From assembly GCF_021991875.1 (NCBI RefSeq), contig NZ_JAHLKR010000016.1, forward strand, positions 602,523 through 666,522: DNA of 64,000 nt, written 5' to 3'. The notes beneath the pieces were generated by a model. That model searched no databases. It was not told the origin of the DNA and saw nothing but the letters and a program-made list of their open reading frames with translations. This DNA comes from Mycetohabitans sp. B8. GTDB lineage: Bacteria; Pseudomonadota; Gammaproteobacteria; Burkholderiales; Burkholderiaceae. Of the stretch, positions 37,246 through 45,085 are shown piece by piece. Each line of letters begins with the position of its first letter. The first letter of the stretch is position 1. A program made the translations under genes and the position numbers.

Positions 37246-38081
37246 CTTGAACAAGACGAACGACGAACCTGTGCGCGTCCTGCGGTTTTGGCGCGACCTG
37301 GAAACCTTCAATATCCCGACCGCCCCGACGGCGAGAGAAAATACTCCGCAAATCAAAGTCAGTCCGCTGCGCCACCGTGTCCTCAGGCCACGCTCCGCTG
37401 GCATCGCACAGAATTTGCGCCAACCGAGCAGCATGCGTTTCTGCATGGCGTCTACGTGGGCGTGGCCAACGTGGACGACCTAGCCCGCCTCGTGCTGCAA
37501 GGCATTCTGTCCAACAATGACCTCAGCGAACGCAAAATCCAGCGCATGAATGGCCAACGGTGGCTCGCCGCCTTCGTCGTCAATAAGCACGGCGTACCGC
37601 TGCCTCGCAACTACCTGGCAGCGAGCTTCACGCACGGCGTCCATGCGTTTCGCGAGACTGGCGTGCTGGATAACGTCAACGCGCGCCGGCAAAATCTTCT
37701 GCGCGCAGAAAGTCTTCGACGATGAAGGACAGCCAATCGACGGCTGGGGTGTCATTGCCGCCGTGCTGGGCAATGTCGGCGATCGGCGATCGACGATCGT
37801 TTGCCGCAGACTTCTTCCATGACGAACGCAAGGTCAAGTGGCCGACCGCCACTGCTGACACGGCAACTCATGCGCTGGATAACGACGGCGACGATGACGA
37901 CGGAACAACGACGACGGACGCTGCGACCCAGCGTGCCGCCCCCTGCGACGATCGTTTGCTAACGATAAAGCAGATTTTGGAGGCGGCCGACCAGGATTAC
38001 CCGCGCTATCAGGCCGAATGGAAAACCGCGAAACGCGCGTTTCTCGATACGTACGCCGGGGTTGAGGCGACGCGCTATTGA
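37246..38081 (+). pseudogene. Frameshifted fragment of a large AAA/helicase-type protein
   Basis: Three consecutive plus-strand frames read like one protein broken by frameshifts: PVRVLRFWRDLETFNIPTAP, then AFLHGVYVGVANVDDLARLV with GWLAAFVV-type sequence, ASFTHGVHAFRE and LDNVNARR, then DDRLLTIKQILEAADQDYP. From memory this is the N-terminal portion of a large ATPase/helicase-like protein common in Burkholderia genomes; I cannot check this. The catalytic domains are missing. It sits at the left border of the AT-rich island and may be where foreign DNA interrupted it. Confidence 0.6.
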
Positions 38082-38480
38082 GCCGCCGCCGTAGTCACGG
38101 TGCTCGCGCGCTGCACCGCACACGGCCGCGTCACGTACGCTCAGCGAACAATTCTGTCATATCGTCCGTGTGTCTTCCTCAACTGGGAAGGTTTATTCCC
38201 ATAGCCTACGCATGGTTATTATTCTGAATTTAAGGTTAATATTTAGAAATTATACTGTTTGCAAGACCCTATTATTCCGACAGATTAAACAAAGTGTTAA
38301 GCATTTAATTTTTTTGGAACAGAATTTATAGTAAAAAGAAAAATCCTATCAACAGGAATTGATCGCCACAACTATATGGATCTCAGGCCTTGCAAGTTTG
38401 CAATCTTTGTCATACCTTATAACTGCCTAACCGGCAAAGAGCTGGTAGGTATTCCATGACAACCTTAACGAGGTGTTACT
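38082..38480. other. AT-rich leader region before the small peptide gene
   Basis: Base composition drops sharply here compared with the GC-rich flank, marking the start of the AT-rich island. There is no gene. Promoter elements for the peptide gene should lie here. Candidates such as TTGTCA at 38407 and TATAAC at 38418 exist but are not spaced well enough for me to call a promoter. Confidence 0.45.
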
Positions 38481-38555
38481 ATGAACCAAGCACAAGTGAA
38501 AGTACGTCCGGTAAGCATTGAAGAACGTCGCACCGCACAAAACCGTTACTGGTAA
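38481..38555 (+). CDS. Candidate RiPP precursor peptide, 24 residues ending in Arg-Tyr-Trp
   Basis: An ATG with a good ribosome-binding site (AACGAGG, 7 nt spacing) opens a 24-codon frame. The peptide starts MNQAQVKVRP and ends AQNRYW, immediately followed by TAA. It is hydrophilic, with no signal peptide and a basic/acidic middle (SIEERRTAQ), as in a leader with a C-terminal core. A strong hairpin separates it from two paralogous ~310-residue genes on the same strand. Crocagin precursors (CgnA) likewise end in an aromatic Tyr-Trp tripeptide core (Ile-Tyr-Trp) and are processed with help from two homologous peptide-binding proteins. I infer an analogous role; the peptide is too short to be secure by sequence alone. 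Confidence 0.6.
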   Translation: MNQAQVKVRPVSIEERRTAQNRYW

Positions 38556-38574
38556 GCAAGTGCGGTAGTGTAAC

Positions 38575-38602
38575 GGCTGGAGAGTGGTCTCGCTCTCCAG
38601 CC
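38575..38602 (+). terminator. Hairpin between the peptide gene and the first paralog (attenuator candidate)
   Basis: A perfect 10-bp stem, GGCTGGAGAG pairing with CTCTCCAGCC, has an 8-nt loop. It starts 20 bp after the peptide stop codon and is not followed by a T-run. The position suits a partial terminator or mRNA-stabilising structure that makes more precursor than enzyme transcript, a common RiPP arrangement. Confidence 0.6.
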
Positions 38603-38635
38603 AAATGATTATATAGTAATTCATAGGATGGTAAT

Positions 38636-39556
38636 ATGCATGCTGTCGATTATTTTCAGGCATTCGCTGCACGCAGGATACCAGTTGTGACTGATAGCAC
38701 GATTGGCTCGGAAATCGCCAAGAAGCATGGCTTTACCACAGTTGACTTTGATGATTTCGATTTCTCATCGCCTTCCAACACTGCTTTCCTGCTGATCACC
38801 ACCTACGAAACGCATACGAGACTACGAGATTTGTGGGATACAGCAAAAGCTGTTGTGGCGCATTTGGCATTAGCTAAATTTGACTGCTCGGCGGAAACAA
38901 TCGGTTATTCAATGGCCAAGCTTCTGACCGCGCCTTTTTCAGACACGCTCAACATGCGCAAGAACGCATACGCGGATATGCTGTGTGCAAACTGCATCGA
39001 ATTTGATTCGAAAGGACAAAAATTCATATGTAGATTTAGTGATGACGTGCTGATCGCCAACAATGAAGACAAAATGGAGCCCGGTTGGATGTATTCAGTC
39101 GCCGAGTTCTTTGAAGCATCCATTGTGAATATTGCGGGAAAGGAAACAAGTTTTATTGTCAATGGTGAATTTCGTTTCGACGGCATGATTTATCTTTGTA
39201 ACAATGCCGAACTGAAGCAAAAATTTGGAAATGTACTCACCCCGTTGATGAAAAATTGTGCCGCCGGAAATAACACTATCTTTTTTAAAGACAGCATTGC
39301 CGAAAAAATTTTAATTGGTGGAGTGGACGTTACGGAACAGTTTGTCAGCACGTTTAGCAAGCTTGAGCAAGGCTTAAGGGCAATGGAGATCGCGCTTGGT
39401 TGCGTCGACTACCCAGAGCCTGTAGACTGGAATCAGAATTCCGTGATTAATGAAGGCACGTTAGGTTTACATATTGGCATTGGCATGGGTTTGGAAATGC
39501 CGCATATCGATTTCATCTCATCACGAGCACGGGTTGTAGGGGCAGTCGAAGCCTAA
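38636..39556 (+). CDS. Putative RiPP peptide-binding protein, M29 aminopeptidase-like C-terminus (paralog 1)
   Basis: A 306-residue protein, paralogous to the gene at 40040. Residues ~8-35 contain the shared RRIPVVTDSTIGSEIAKKHGF stretch. The C-terminus has INEGTLGLHIGIGMG followed by PHIDFIS, resembling the metal-site end of M29 (AmpT/AmpS-like) aminopeptidases, where E...H...H-x-D residues bind metal; here E273, H279, H290 and D292 remain. The protein is shorter than M29 enzymes (~400), so part of the catalytic half is missing. I infer a peptide-binding or tailoring role on the adjacent precursor, like the homologous CgnB/CgnE pair of crocagin biosynthesis. The start has AGGAT upstream. Codon use is AT-richer than the chromosome. 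Confidence 0.7.
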   Translation: MHAVDYFQAFAARRIPVVTDSTIGSEIAKKHGFTTVDFDDFDFSSPSNTAFLLITTYETHTRLRDLWDTAKAVVAHLALAKFDCSAETIGYSMAKLLTAPFSDTLNMRKNAYADMLCANCIEFDSKGQKFICRFSDDVLIANNEDKMEPGWMYSVAEFFEASIVNIAGKETSFIVNGEFRFDGMIYLCNNAELKQKFGNVLTPLMKNCAAGNNTIFFKDSIAEKILIGGVDVTEQFVSTFSKLEQGLRAMEIALGCVDYPEPVDWNQNSVINEGTLGLHIGIGMGLEMPHIDFISSRARVVGAVEA

Positions 39557-40039
39557 ACAGTCACTATCGTCCTTTACTCGACGTGACTTTATCCTCTGAT
39601 GTAGTAGAGCAGTAAATTCATTTGAGGCTCGATGACAACAGTCATAACTACTCGTAGTTCGCAAACAAATTTCTGGAATGTGTGGGCTTCCGGAAGGGCG
39701 TGATCCTGTTGTTTGTTTAGTCGAGCAATTCGTTGGAAAATGCATCCACCAAAAGTTTGAACGGGTCTTTTGGGGACGAATGCTCAAACGAATACAACAT
39801 CTGATACTTGGCCAAGCTTATTTTTAAATCAAATTTAAAATATGATCGGGGCTGGCACCAAAGACAAATCATCAATCCTTTCGTGCAAAGGTTCCAACTT
39901 GCGCTCACATCCTTCACGTCTTGCGATTGAATTAAAATTCTCAATACACGACATTAATATCAGTTGTGACTAGCGTGTTAAATTTATAAATTGCACGCTT
40001 ATTTTTACGAGCAGCGAAAATTGACGAGTTTAGGAACAA
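39557..40039. other. AT-rich spacer between the two paralogs
   Basis: About 480 bp without a convincing gene. A minus-strand open frame of 75 codons (39717-39944) could be a decayed coding fragment, but it lacks a clear ribosome-binding site and I do not recognise it. The second paralog may therefore have its own promoter in the AT-rich stretch just before 40040. Confidence 0.4.
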
Positions 40040-40975
40040 ATGGAAGCTGAGCGCTATTTTCAGAAATTAATCGCACGTCGCATACCGATTGTTACGGATA
40101 CAATTGCAAGTGCAAAGATTGCAAAAAAACATGGTTTTGAGACAGTAAATTTTGATGATTTTGATTTTTCAAACCCTCAAAATACCGCGCTTCTTTTGAT
40201 TACCACTTATTCAAAATATGAAAAATTAGAAAATTTGTGGGATATCTGTAAATCTACAGTGACTCATCTTTCAATGGTTAAGTCAGACTGTTCGCCGCAA
40301 ACAATTGACTATGCCCTATCTAAACTTTTATCGTTGCACTTTGCCGATACACTAAAAAGGCGCTCGGATGCATATGCAAATATGCTTTCAACACAGTGTG
40401 TTGAGCTTGAATCGCAAGGCGAAAAAATTTCTTGTCAATTTGGCGATGAAATTTTGGTTGTAAATAACTCAAATGTGATGGAAGCTGGCTTCCCCTATTC
40501 TGCAACCGAATTCCTCGAAGCATCGCTAATAAATATTATCAATAAAAAACCAAGCTTTATCTTAGATGGAGAGTTTTGCTTTGACGGCATTATATTTCTA
40601 TGCAATAACGCTGAGCAAAAAGAAAATTTTGGCAGTCAGATTCAGCGCTTTATGCAATGCTGCTCCACGGGAAACAATCGACTAATTATCAAAAATAACA
40701 TTACTGAAAAAATCATAATCGGTGGCATCGATGTGACAAATAAGTATTTGAGTCTATTTGGAAATTTTGAGCACAGCTCGATTGCCATGGAGTTTGCAAT
40801 TGGCTGCGCAGATTATACCAATACAGTGGATTGGTCAAAAAATTCATTGTTAAATGAAAGTACAGTTGGCGCTTACATTGGTATCGGGATGGGGTTACAA
40901 ATGCCCCATATTGATTTTATCTCCGCCAAAGCAAAGATCGTAAATAAAGCGCCTTACCTGGAGATAGGGCAATAG
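40040..40975 (+). CDS. Putative RiPP peptide-binding protein, M29 aminopeptidase-like C-terminus (paralog 2)
   Basis: A 311-residue paralog of the preceding gene, alike along its whole length (RRIPIVTDTIASAKIAKKHGF; then FDDFDFS; then IIIGGIDVTNKYLS; and GIGMGLQMPHIDFIS). The residue equivalent to H279 of paralog 1 is Tyr279 (NESTVGAYIGIG), while E273, H290 and D292 are kept, so a metal site, if any, would differ between the two. Such divergence fits two homologous proteins with different jobs on one peptide, as described for CgnB and CgnE. It is strongly AT-biased (many AAA, AAT and TTT codons), more than paralog 1, indicating foreign origin. The start lies after AGGAAC. Confidence 0.7.
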   Translation: MEAERYFQKLIARRIPIVTDTIASAKIAKKHGFETVNFDDFDFSNPQNTALLLITTYSKYEKLENLWDICKSTVTHLSMVKSDCSPQTIDYALSKLLSLHFADTLKRRSDAYANMLSTQCVELESQGEKISCQFGDEILVVNNSNVMEAGFPYSATEFLEASLINIINKKPSFILDGEFCFDGIIFLCNNAEQKENFGSQIQRFMQCCSTGNNRLIIKNNITEKIIIGGIDVTNKYLSLFGNFEHSSIAMEFAIGCADYTNTVDWSKNSLLNESTVGAYIGIGMGLQMPHIDFISAKAKIVNKAPYLEIGQ

Positions 40976-41053
40976 ATAAAGACCTCAGTAGCTCAGACTA
41001 GCCAATCAAGTCATCAGCGAATTGGTGAGCAGATAAAGCAAAAGGAGCGTGGA

Positions 41054-41173
41054 ATGAACATTGAGTCGCTGCTCAAAACGAATGCGCAAATTGTCCAAGC
41101 CGGCAAACTAGGCATGCACACTGCGGTATCTTCGCAAATGATTCGCGCAGTGATGCCACACTGTTTCAGATAG
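41054..41173 (+). CDS. Small ORF of 39 residues with a strong ribosome-binding site
   Basis: AAAGGAG lies 7 nt before an ATG that opens 39 codons (MNIESLLKTNAQIVQAGKLG...), ending in CFR. It is unrecognised. It lies 78 bp after paralog 2 on the same strand, so it could be a further small cluster member, a second peptide substrate or a truncated start of a lost gene. Base composition is less AT-rich than in the paralogs. Confidence 0.35.
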   Translation: MNIESLLKTNAQIVQAGKLGMHTAVSSQMIRAVMPHCFR

Positions 41174-41398
41174 CGTCGCATCGACAGCAGTCGTAGCCCT
41201 TCAGCATGAAGCCTGTTGCAGTATTTGTGTAGCCGACCATTTAACTCGCGGACAGCAAAAATCGCTTTAAGCGTCGGCTGAACACCGTCAAGTTATGACA
41301 GTTGGCGCCCTTAACCGGGGTTTTCAGGTGGTTTGTTGAGTTTCCTATGTTTATTAACAAGCTCATTAAATTTACCTTTAAAATATAAAATATTTTTT
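41174..41398. other. Spacer with possible decayed coding sequence
   Basis: Read on the minus strand, 41180-41310 gives a continuous protein-like frame (LNGRLHKYCNRLHAEGLRLL within it) with no start and no recognisable family. The last 60 bp before the condensation-domain gene are extremely AT-rich and carry no Shine-Dalgarno sequence. It may be a remnant of an inserted gene. Confidence 0.3.
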
Positions 41399-42712
41399 AT
41401 GGAAAACAAACTTTCTCATATAAATTTACCGGTTTACCCATTAACCCCACTGCAACTTGGCATGTGGCAGATCCAGAAATCTTCCTTAGACAGTTCTCAG
41501 TTTAATATTGCTCAATTTACAGAAATCAATGGCGCAGTTGATCCCATTTTATTTGAAAAAGCTTTACGGCAGGTCGTGATGGAAGCGGAAACGCTTCGTC
41601 TTCAATTCATTGAAAACGACAAAAACGTTCAACAGCAGGTAGGCTTCCCTGTTTGGTCCATGCCAATCATCGATGTCAGTGCCGAAGACAACCCACACGC
41701 TAGCGCTATGGCTTGGATGAAAACGGAATGCCAACAAGCGTTCAACCTTTTGCATGGCCCACTTTTTTGTTATGCGCTGATTAAGGTTGCAGCAAATCAA
41801 TTTTTTTGGTACCACCAGTATCATCACATTGTAATTGACGGTTTTGGCCGCTCCCTAATTATAGAGCGCGTAGCGCAAATCTATAGCATGTTGGTCCAAG
41901 ACGTAGCCTTAAATGCGTGTCCCTTCGGACCAATTTCAAGGCTATTGGCAAATGATGCTGCGTATAGAACTTCTTCACAATACACAGAAGACGAGACATA
42001 TTGGACAAAATATTGTGCCCATTTACCTGAGCCAGTAAGCTTTACAAGTTTGCAAGCTCCAGCCTCTAACGACTATTTAAATCAAACAGCTTATGTAGAT
42101 AGGCCCGACGTAAAAGACCTTCCCGCCCGCGATCTTGTCATACTTATCACGGCTGCAGTGGCCACTTATCTTCATCAATTTACCCGTTCTCAAGACCTGG
42201 TAATAGGTAAGGTGTTTAAAGCTCGCTTTGGCGAAGATCGGCATATCCCTGGGTTAGTATGTAATAGCTTACCGATTCGACTGACTGTACAGCCCGATAT
42301 GAGCCTATCGGCATTAAGAGAACAAACTGCCAAAAATGTTCGAGAAATATTGGCTCATCAACGTTACCGAACTCAGGACCTACGCCGTGCACTTAGATTG
42401 CCCAAAAATCAGCGACTATACGGCCCATCCATTAATTTTATGCCACCCGACCATAGGCCAGACTTTGGAGAACATCCATCAAAAACTTATGACCTAAGAA
42501 ATCGCCAAGTCGACGATATTTGGATTACCTTATATAATCAAACTCATAAATCTCCATTACAAATTGATTTTAGCGCAAACCCTGCACTTTACACAATAGA
42601 TGATCTGACTATGCATCATCATCAGCTCCTGAAGCTGATGTACGCATTTTTTGACACACCTCATCGCTTGGTCGGCGACGTCGATCTAGGCTTTGCCAAA
42701 TCTGGCCTGTAA
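41399..42712 (+). CDS. Orphan NRPS condensation domain (EntF-like), free-standing or truncated
   Basis: A 437-residue protein that is essentially one condensation (C) domain. Motif C1 appears as PLTPLQLGMWQIQ, the catalytic C3 HHxxxDG as HHIVIDG, C4 region as DETYWTKY, and C5-like as CNSLPIRLTVQ. The order and the YHQYHHIVIDGFGR context resemble EntF-type N-terminal C domains. It ends at RLVGDVDLG, where a linker to an adenylation domain would normally begin, and no A or PCP domain follows. The ATG at 41399 has no ribosome-binding site. It may be a relic of a lost synthetase, or a stand-alone amide-forming or acyl-transferring enzyme recruited to the neighbouring peptide locus. The catalytic His is intact. 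Confidence 0.8.
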   Translation: MENKLSHINLPVYPLTPLQLGMWQIQKSSLDSSQFNIAQFTEINGAVDPILFEKALRQVVMEAETLRLQFIENDKNVQQQVGFPVWSMPIIDVSAEDNPHASAMAWMKTECQQAFNLLHGPLFCYALIKVAANQFFWYHQYHHIVIDGFGRSLIIERVAQIYSMLVQDVALNACPFGPISRLLANDAAYRTSSQYTEDETYWTKYCAHLPEPVSFTSLQAPASNDYLNQTAYVDRPDVKDLPARDLVILITAAVATYLHQFTRSQDLVIGKVFKARFGEDRHIPGLVCNSLPIRLTVQPDMSLSALREQTAKNVREILAHQRYRTQDLRRALRLPKNQRLYGPSINFMPPDHRPDFGEHPSKTYDLRNRQVDDIWITLYNQTHKSPLQIDFSANPALYTIDDLTMHHHQLLKLMYAFFDTPHRLVGDVDLGFAKSGL

Positions 42713-42859
42713 AACGAGGAGGACGTGCAGTCACCTATGTAGTATTGCGAAATTTGTAAAAATAGTTAAACTTTTTGAGTTTATTGAATAAGGTCCTTAT
42801 GGTCGCATTGTCAAGACAGTTGCCCCCGAGCAAAACGCTTCTATAAATGCCCATCTAGT

Positions 42860-43090
42860 ACACGGGCCACCAGAATTCACAATGGAAGAAGGCTGCTGGA
42901 TCGCCCTGCCAACGCCAGACAACGTGCCGGCAAAGAGCACGTTAGCGAGCAATTAACCGTTGGTGACGAGACCGCCACGCGCGCCAGTCTTGCCATCCTC
43001 GCCTATCACCTGGCCCTTGACGGACATCTCGACCGTCTTCTTCTGCGATGGAAGTCGTAAGTCCTGTTCGATGCAATAGGCCGTGGCACG
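42860..43090 (-). pseudogene. Remnant of a conjugative transfer TraB/TrbI-like gene
   Basis: The minus-strand translation reads VEMSVKGQVIGEDGKTGARG, then, after a stop codon, LLANVLFAGTLSGVGRA. This is the C-terminal region of F-type TraB pilus assembly proteins (consensus around GxVxGEDGKxGxRGxLVxKxGQxLAxA). One in-frame stop and missing flanks show decay. It indicates that a conjugative element once occupied this tRNA-proximal site. Confidence 0.6.
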
Positions 43091-43164
43091 CTGAATCCAG
43101 CGCGTGCGGCTACCGTGGACGGGCTTTGCGTGCAGCTATACTTCGGCTGTACTTCGTCAAGCCT

Positions 43165-43258
43165 CTTGGTGGTCGTTGACGTGTCGTTCGTCGATCAGGT
43201 CTTGGGAAATGCCGCGGCACAGATAGTAGACGCCGCCGCGCCGCGTCAGATGTGTTGC
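43165..43258 (-). pseudogene. N-terminal remnant of a DUF6538-type tyrosine integrase
   Basis: The minus-strand translation HLTRRGGVYYLCRGISQDLI matches the N-terminal DUF6538 module of phage/ICE integrases (YLTRRNGVYYFRRRIPxDL type). It stops 11 residues later at TGA. It lies 130 bp from the 3' end of tRNA-Ser, the normal place for an integrase of an element inserted into that tRNA gene. Confidence 0.6.
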
Positions 43259-43333
43259 TATCCGACTCTTCACTAGCCCATGTGTAACACGCCTGGGGTT
43301 TATCTAGCAGTCGGAACAGGCGACAGATAAATA

Positions 43334-43365
43334 AAACCCCGGTTCTCCGTAAAGAACCGGGGTTT
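43334..43365 (-). terminator. Rho-independent terminator of tRNA-Ser
   Basis: A perfect 13-bp stem (AAACCCCGGTTCT with AGAACCGGGGTTT) and 6-nt loop, followed on the minus strand by TTATTT. It lies 22 bp beyond the tRNA 3' end and is oriented to terminate tRNA-Ser transcription. Confidence 0.85.
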
Positions 43366-43387
43366 CCACCACCCTATACCGAAGTAT

Positions 43388-43481
43388 TGGCGGAGACGGA
43401 GGGATTCGAACCCTCGATCCGGGTTTTGGCCCAGATGCTCCCTTAGCAGGGGAGTGCCTTCGACCTCTCGGCCACGTCTCC
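43388..43481 (-). tRNA. tRNA-Ser(GCU)
   Basis: The minus strand folds into a class II tRNA of 94 nt with encoded CCA. The acceptor stem GGAGACG pairs with CGTCTCC. The anticodon loop CTGCTAA carries GCT, read as serine AGC/AGU. A long variable arm (GGGCCAAAACCCGG region) and the T-loop GGTTCGAATCC are present. Its 3' end faces the decayed integrase and conjugation remnants, so it is the likely attachment site of the AT-rich island. I did not find an obvious second copy of its 3' end within the window. Confidence 0.95.
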
Positions 43482-43616
43482 CGAAACTTCGCTCGCGTAG
43501 GGAGTCCACGCGACGAAGGCAAGATAATAGCGGCTCTACACGATCACGTCAATTCATAAGACACTACAATGAGCATGCCACGATCGGCAGCCGCCGATGC
43601 GACAGCCACCGCGCCA

Positions 43617-44867
43617 TCACGTCTGGTCGAGTCCAAACGCTTTATGAAGCGCACGCACGGCGAGCTCCATGTACTTTTCGTCGATCAACACCGAGATCTT
43701 GATTTCGGAGGTCGAAATCATCTGGATATTGATACCCTCGTCCGACAACGTGTGGAACATCTTGCTGGCAATCCCCACGTGCGAACGCATGCCGACGCCG
43801 ACGACCGATACCTTCGACACCTTCGGATCGCCCAGCACCGTCTGCGCGTTCACATGCCCGTCGGCCTGATGGGTCAAAATGTCCATCGCGCGCTGGTAAT
43901 CGCCACGGCCAACGGTAAACGTGAAGTCGGTCTTCCCCTCCACGCTGGTATTCTGGATGATCATATCGACGTCGATGTTGGCGTCGGCGACCGGCCCGAG
44001 GATCTGGTAGGCCATGCCTGGCTTGTCGGGCACGCCCATGACCGCAATGCGTGCTTCGTCACGCTGGAAGGCGATGCCGGAAATAACAGCTTGTTCCATT
44101 TTCTCGTCTTCTTCAAAGGTAATCAGGGTACCCGAACGCATTTCGTCGTCCAGCGGCATCAACGGATCAGTCAGGCTCGACAGCACCCGCGTCTTTACCC
44201 GATACTTGCCGGCAAATTCAACTGAACGGATCTGCAGCACTTTGGAACCGAGGCTGGCCATCTCAAGCATCTCCTCGAACGTGACCCGATCAAGCCGGCG
44301 CGCCTCTTCGACAACGCGCGGGTCGGTCGTGTACACGCCGTCGACGTCCGTGTAGATCAGGCATTCGTCGGCGCGCATCGCGGCCGCGATCGCGACTGCC
44401 GACGTGTCGGAGCCCCCCCGGCCCAACGTGGTAATGTGACCGTTGGGGTCCACGCCCTGAAAACCCGTGATGACGACGACCTTGCCGGCCTCTAGGTCGG
44501 CCAGCACGCGTTGATCGTCAATCGCGCTGATGCGAGCCTTCGTAAACGCGCTGTCCGTCTTGACCGCGACCTGCCAGCCTGCATAGCTAATCGCGTCGAC
44601 GCCTTCTTCCTGTAGCGCGATTGACAACAGGCCAACGCTGACCTGCTCGCCCGTCGAAGCGATCATGTCGAGTTCGCGCGGACTAGGCTGCGCCGAAATT
44701 TCCTTCGCAAGCGCGAGCAAGCGATTGGTTTCACCGGACATCGCGGACGGCACGACGACCAACCGGTGACCCGCCTTATGCCACTTCGCGACGCGCCTCG
44801 CGACATTCCTGATGCGCTCGACCGAGCCCATCGAGGTGCCGCCGTATTTATGGACGATGAGTGCCAT
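43617..44867 (-). CDS. lysC: Aspartokinase
   Basis: Phosphorylates L-aspartate, the first step toward Lys, Thr, Met and diaminopimelate. The 416-residue enzyme has the N-terminal kinase motif VHKYGGTSMGSVERI, the FQGVDPNGHITTLGRGGSD region, and two C-terminal ACT domains for feedback inhibition (around VMGVPDKPGMAYQI and VGVGMRSHVGIASKMF). The predicted start has no clear Shine-Dalgarno sequence. It follows tilS on the same strand, with 218 bp between, as in other Burkholderia genomes. Confidence 0.97.
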   Translation of the reverse strand: MALIVHKYGGTSMGSVERIRNVARRVAKWHKAGHRLVVVPSAMSGETNRLLALAKEISAQPSPRELDMIASTGEQVSVGLLSIALQEEGVDAISYAGWQVAVKTDSAFTKARISAIDDQRVLADLEAGKVVVITGFQGVDPNGHITTLGRGGSDTSAVAIAAAMRADECLIYTDVDGVYTTDPRVVEEARRLDRVTFEEMLEMASLGSKVLQIRSVEFAGKYRVKTRVLSSLTDPLMPLDDEMRSGTLITFEEDEKMEQAVISGIAFQRDEARIAVMGVPDKPGMAYQILGPVADANIDVDMIIQNTSVEGKTDFTFTVGRGDYQRAMDILTHQADGHVNAQTVLGDPKVSKVSVVGVGMRSHVGIASKMFHTLSDEGINIQMISTSEIKISVLIDEKYMELAVRALHKAFGLDQT

Positions 44868-45085
44868 TGTCGTTATGAACTAGAGGGGAAACCACGCCGG
44901 CGCGCACGCGGGGTCGTTCGACGAAAGGGGCACAAACGAGAAGCGGCGCCGCCAGCGCATGCGCGCCTGTCCGATCGATGAAAATCAACGGAAGCCAGAC
45001 GAGCAAACCGGTAACCCTACCGTATGCCGGTGCGCTTGACAAGCGAAAATGCGTGCCGCACGCGCCGGGCGCCAGCGACCGAGGG

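Noticed and set aside
38407..38423. TTGTCA and TATAAC as a promoter for the small peptide gene
   Set aside because: The hexamers are only 5 bp apart, so they cannot act together; no better-spaced pair was clear.
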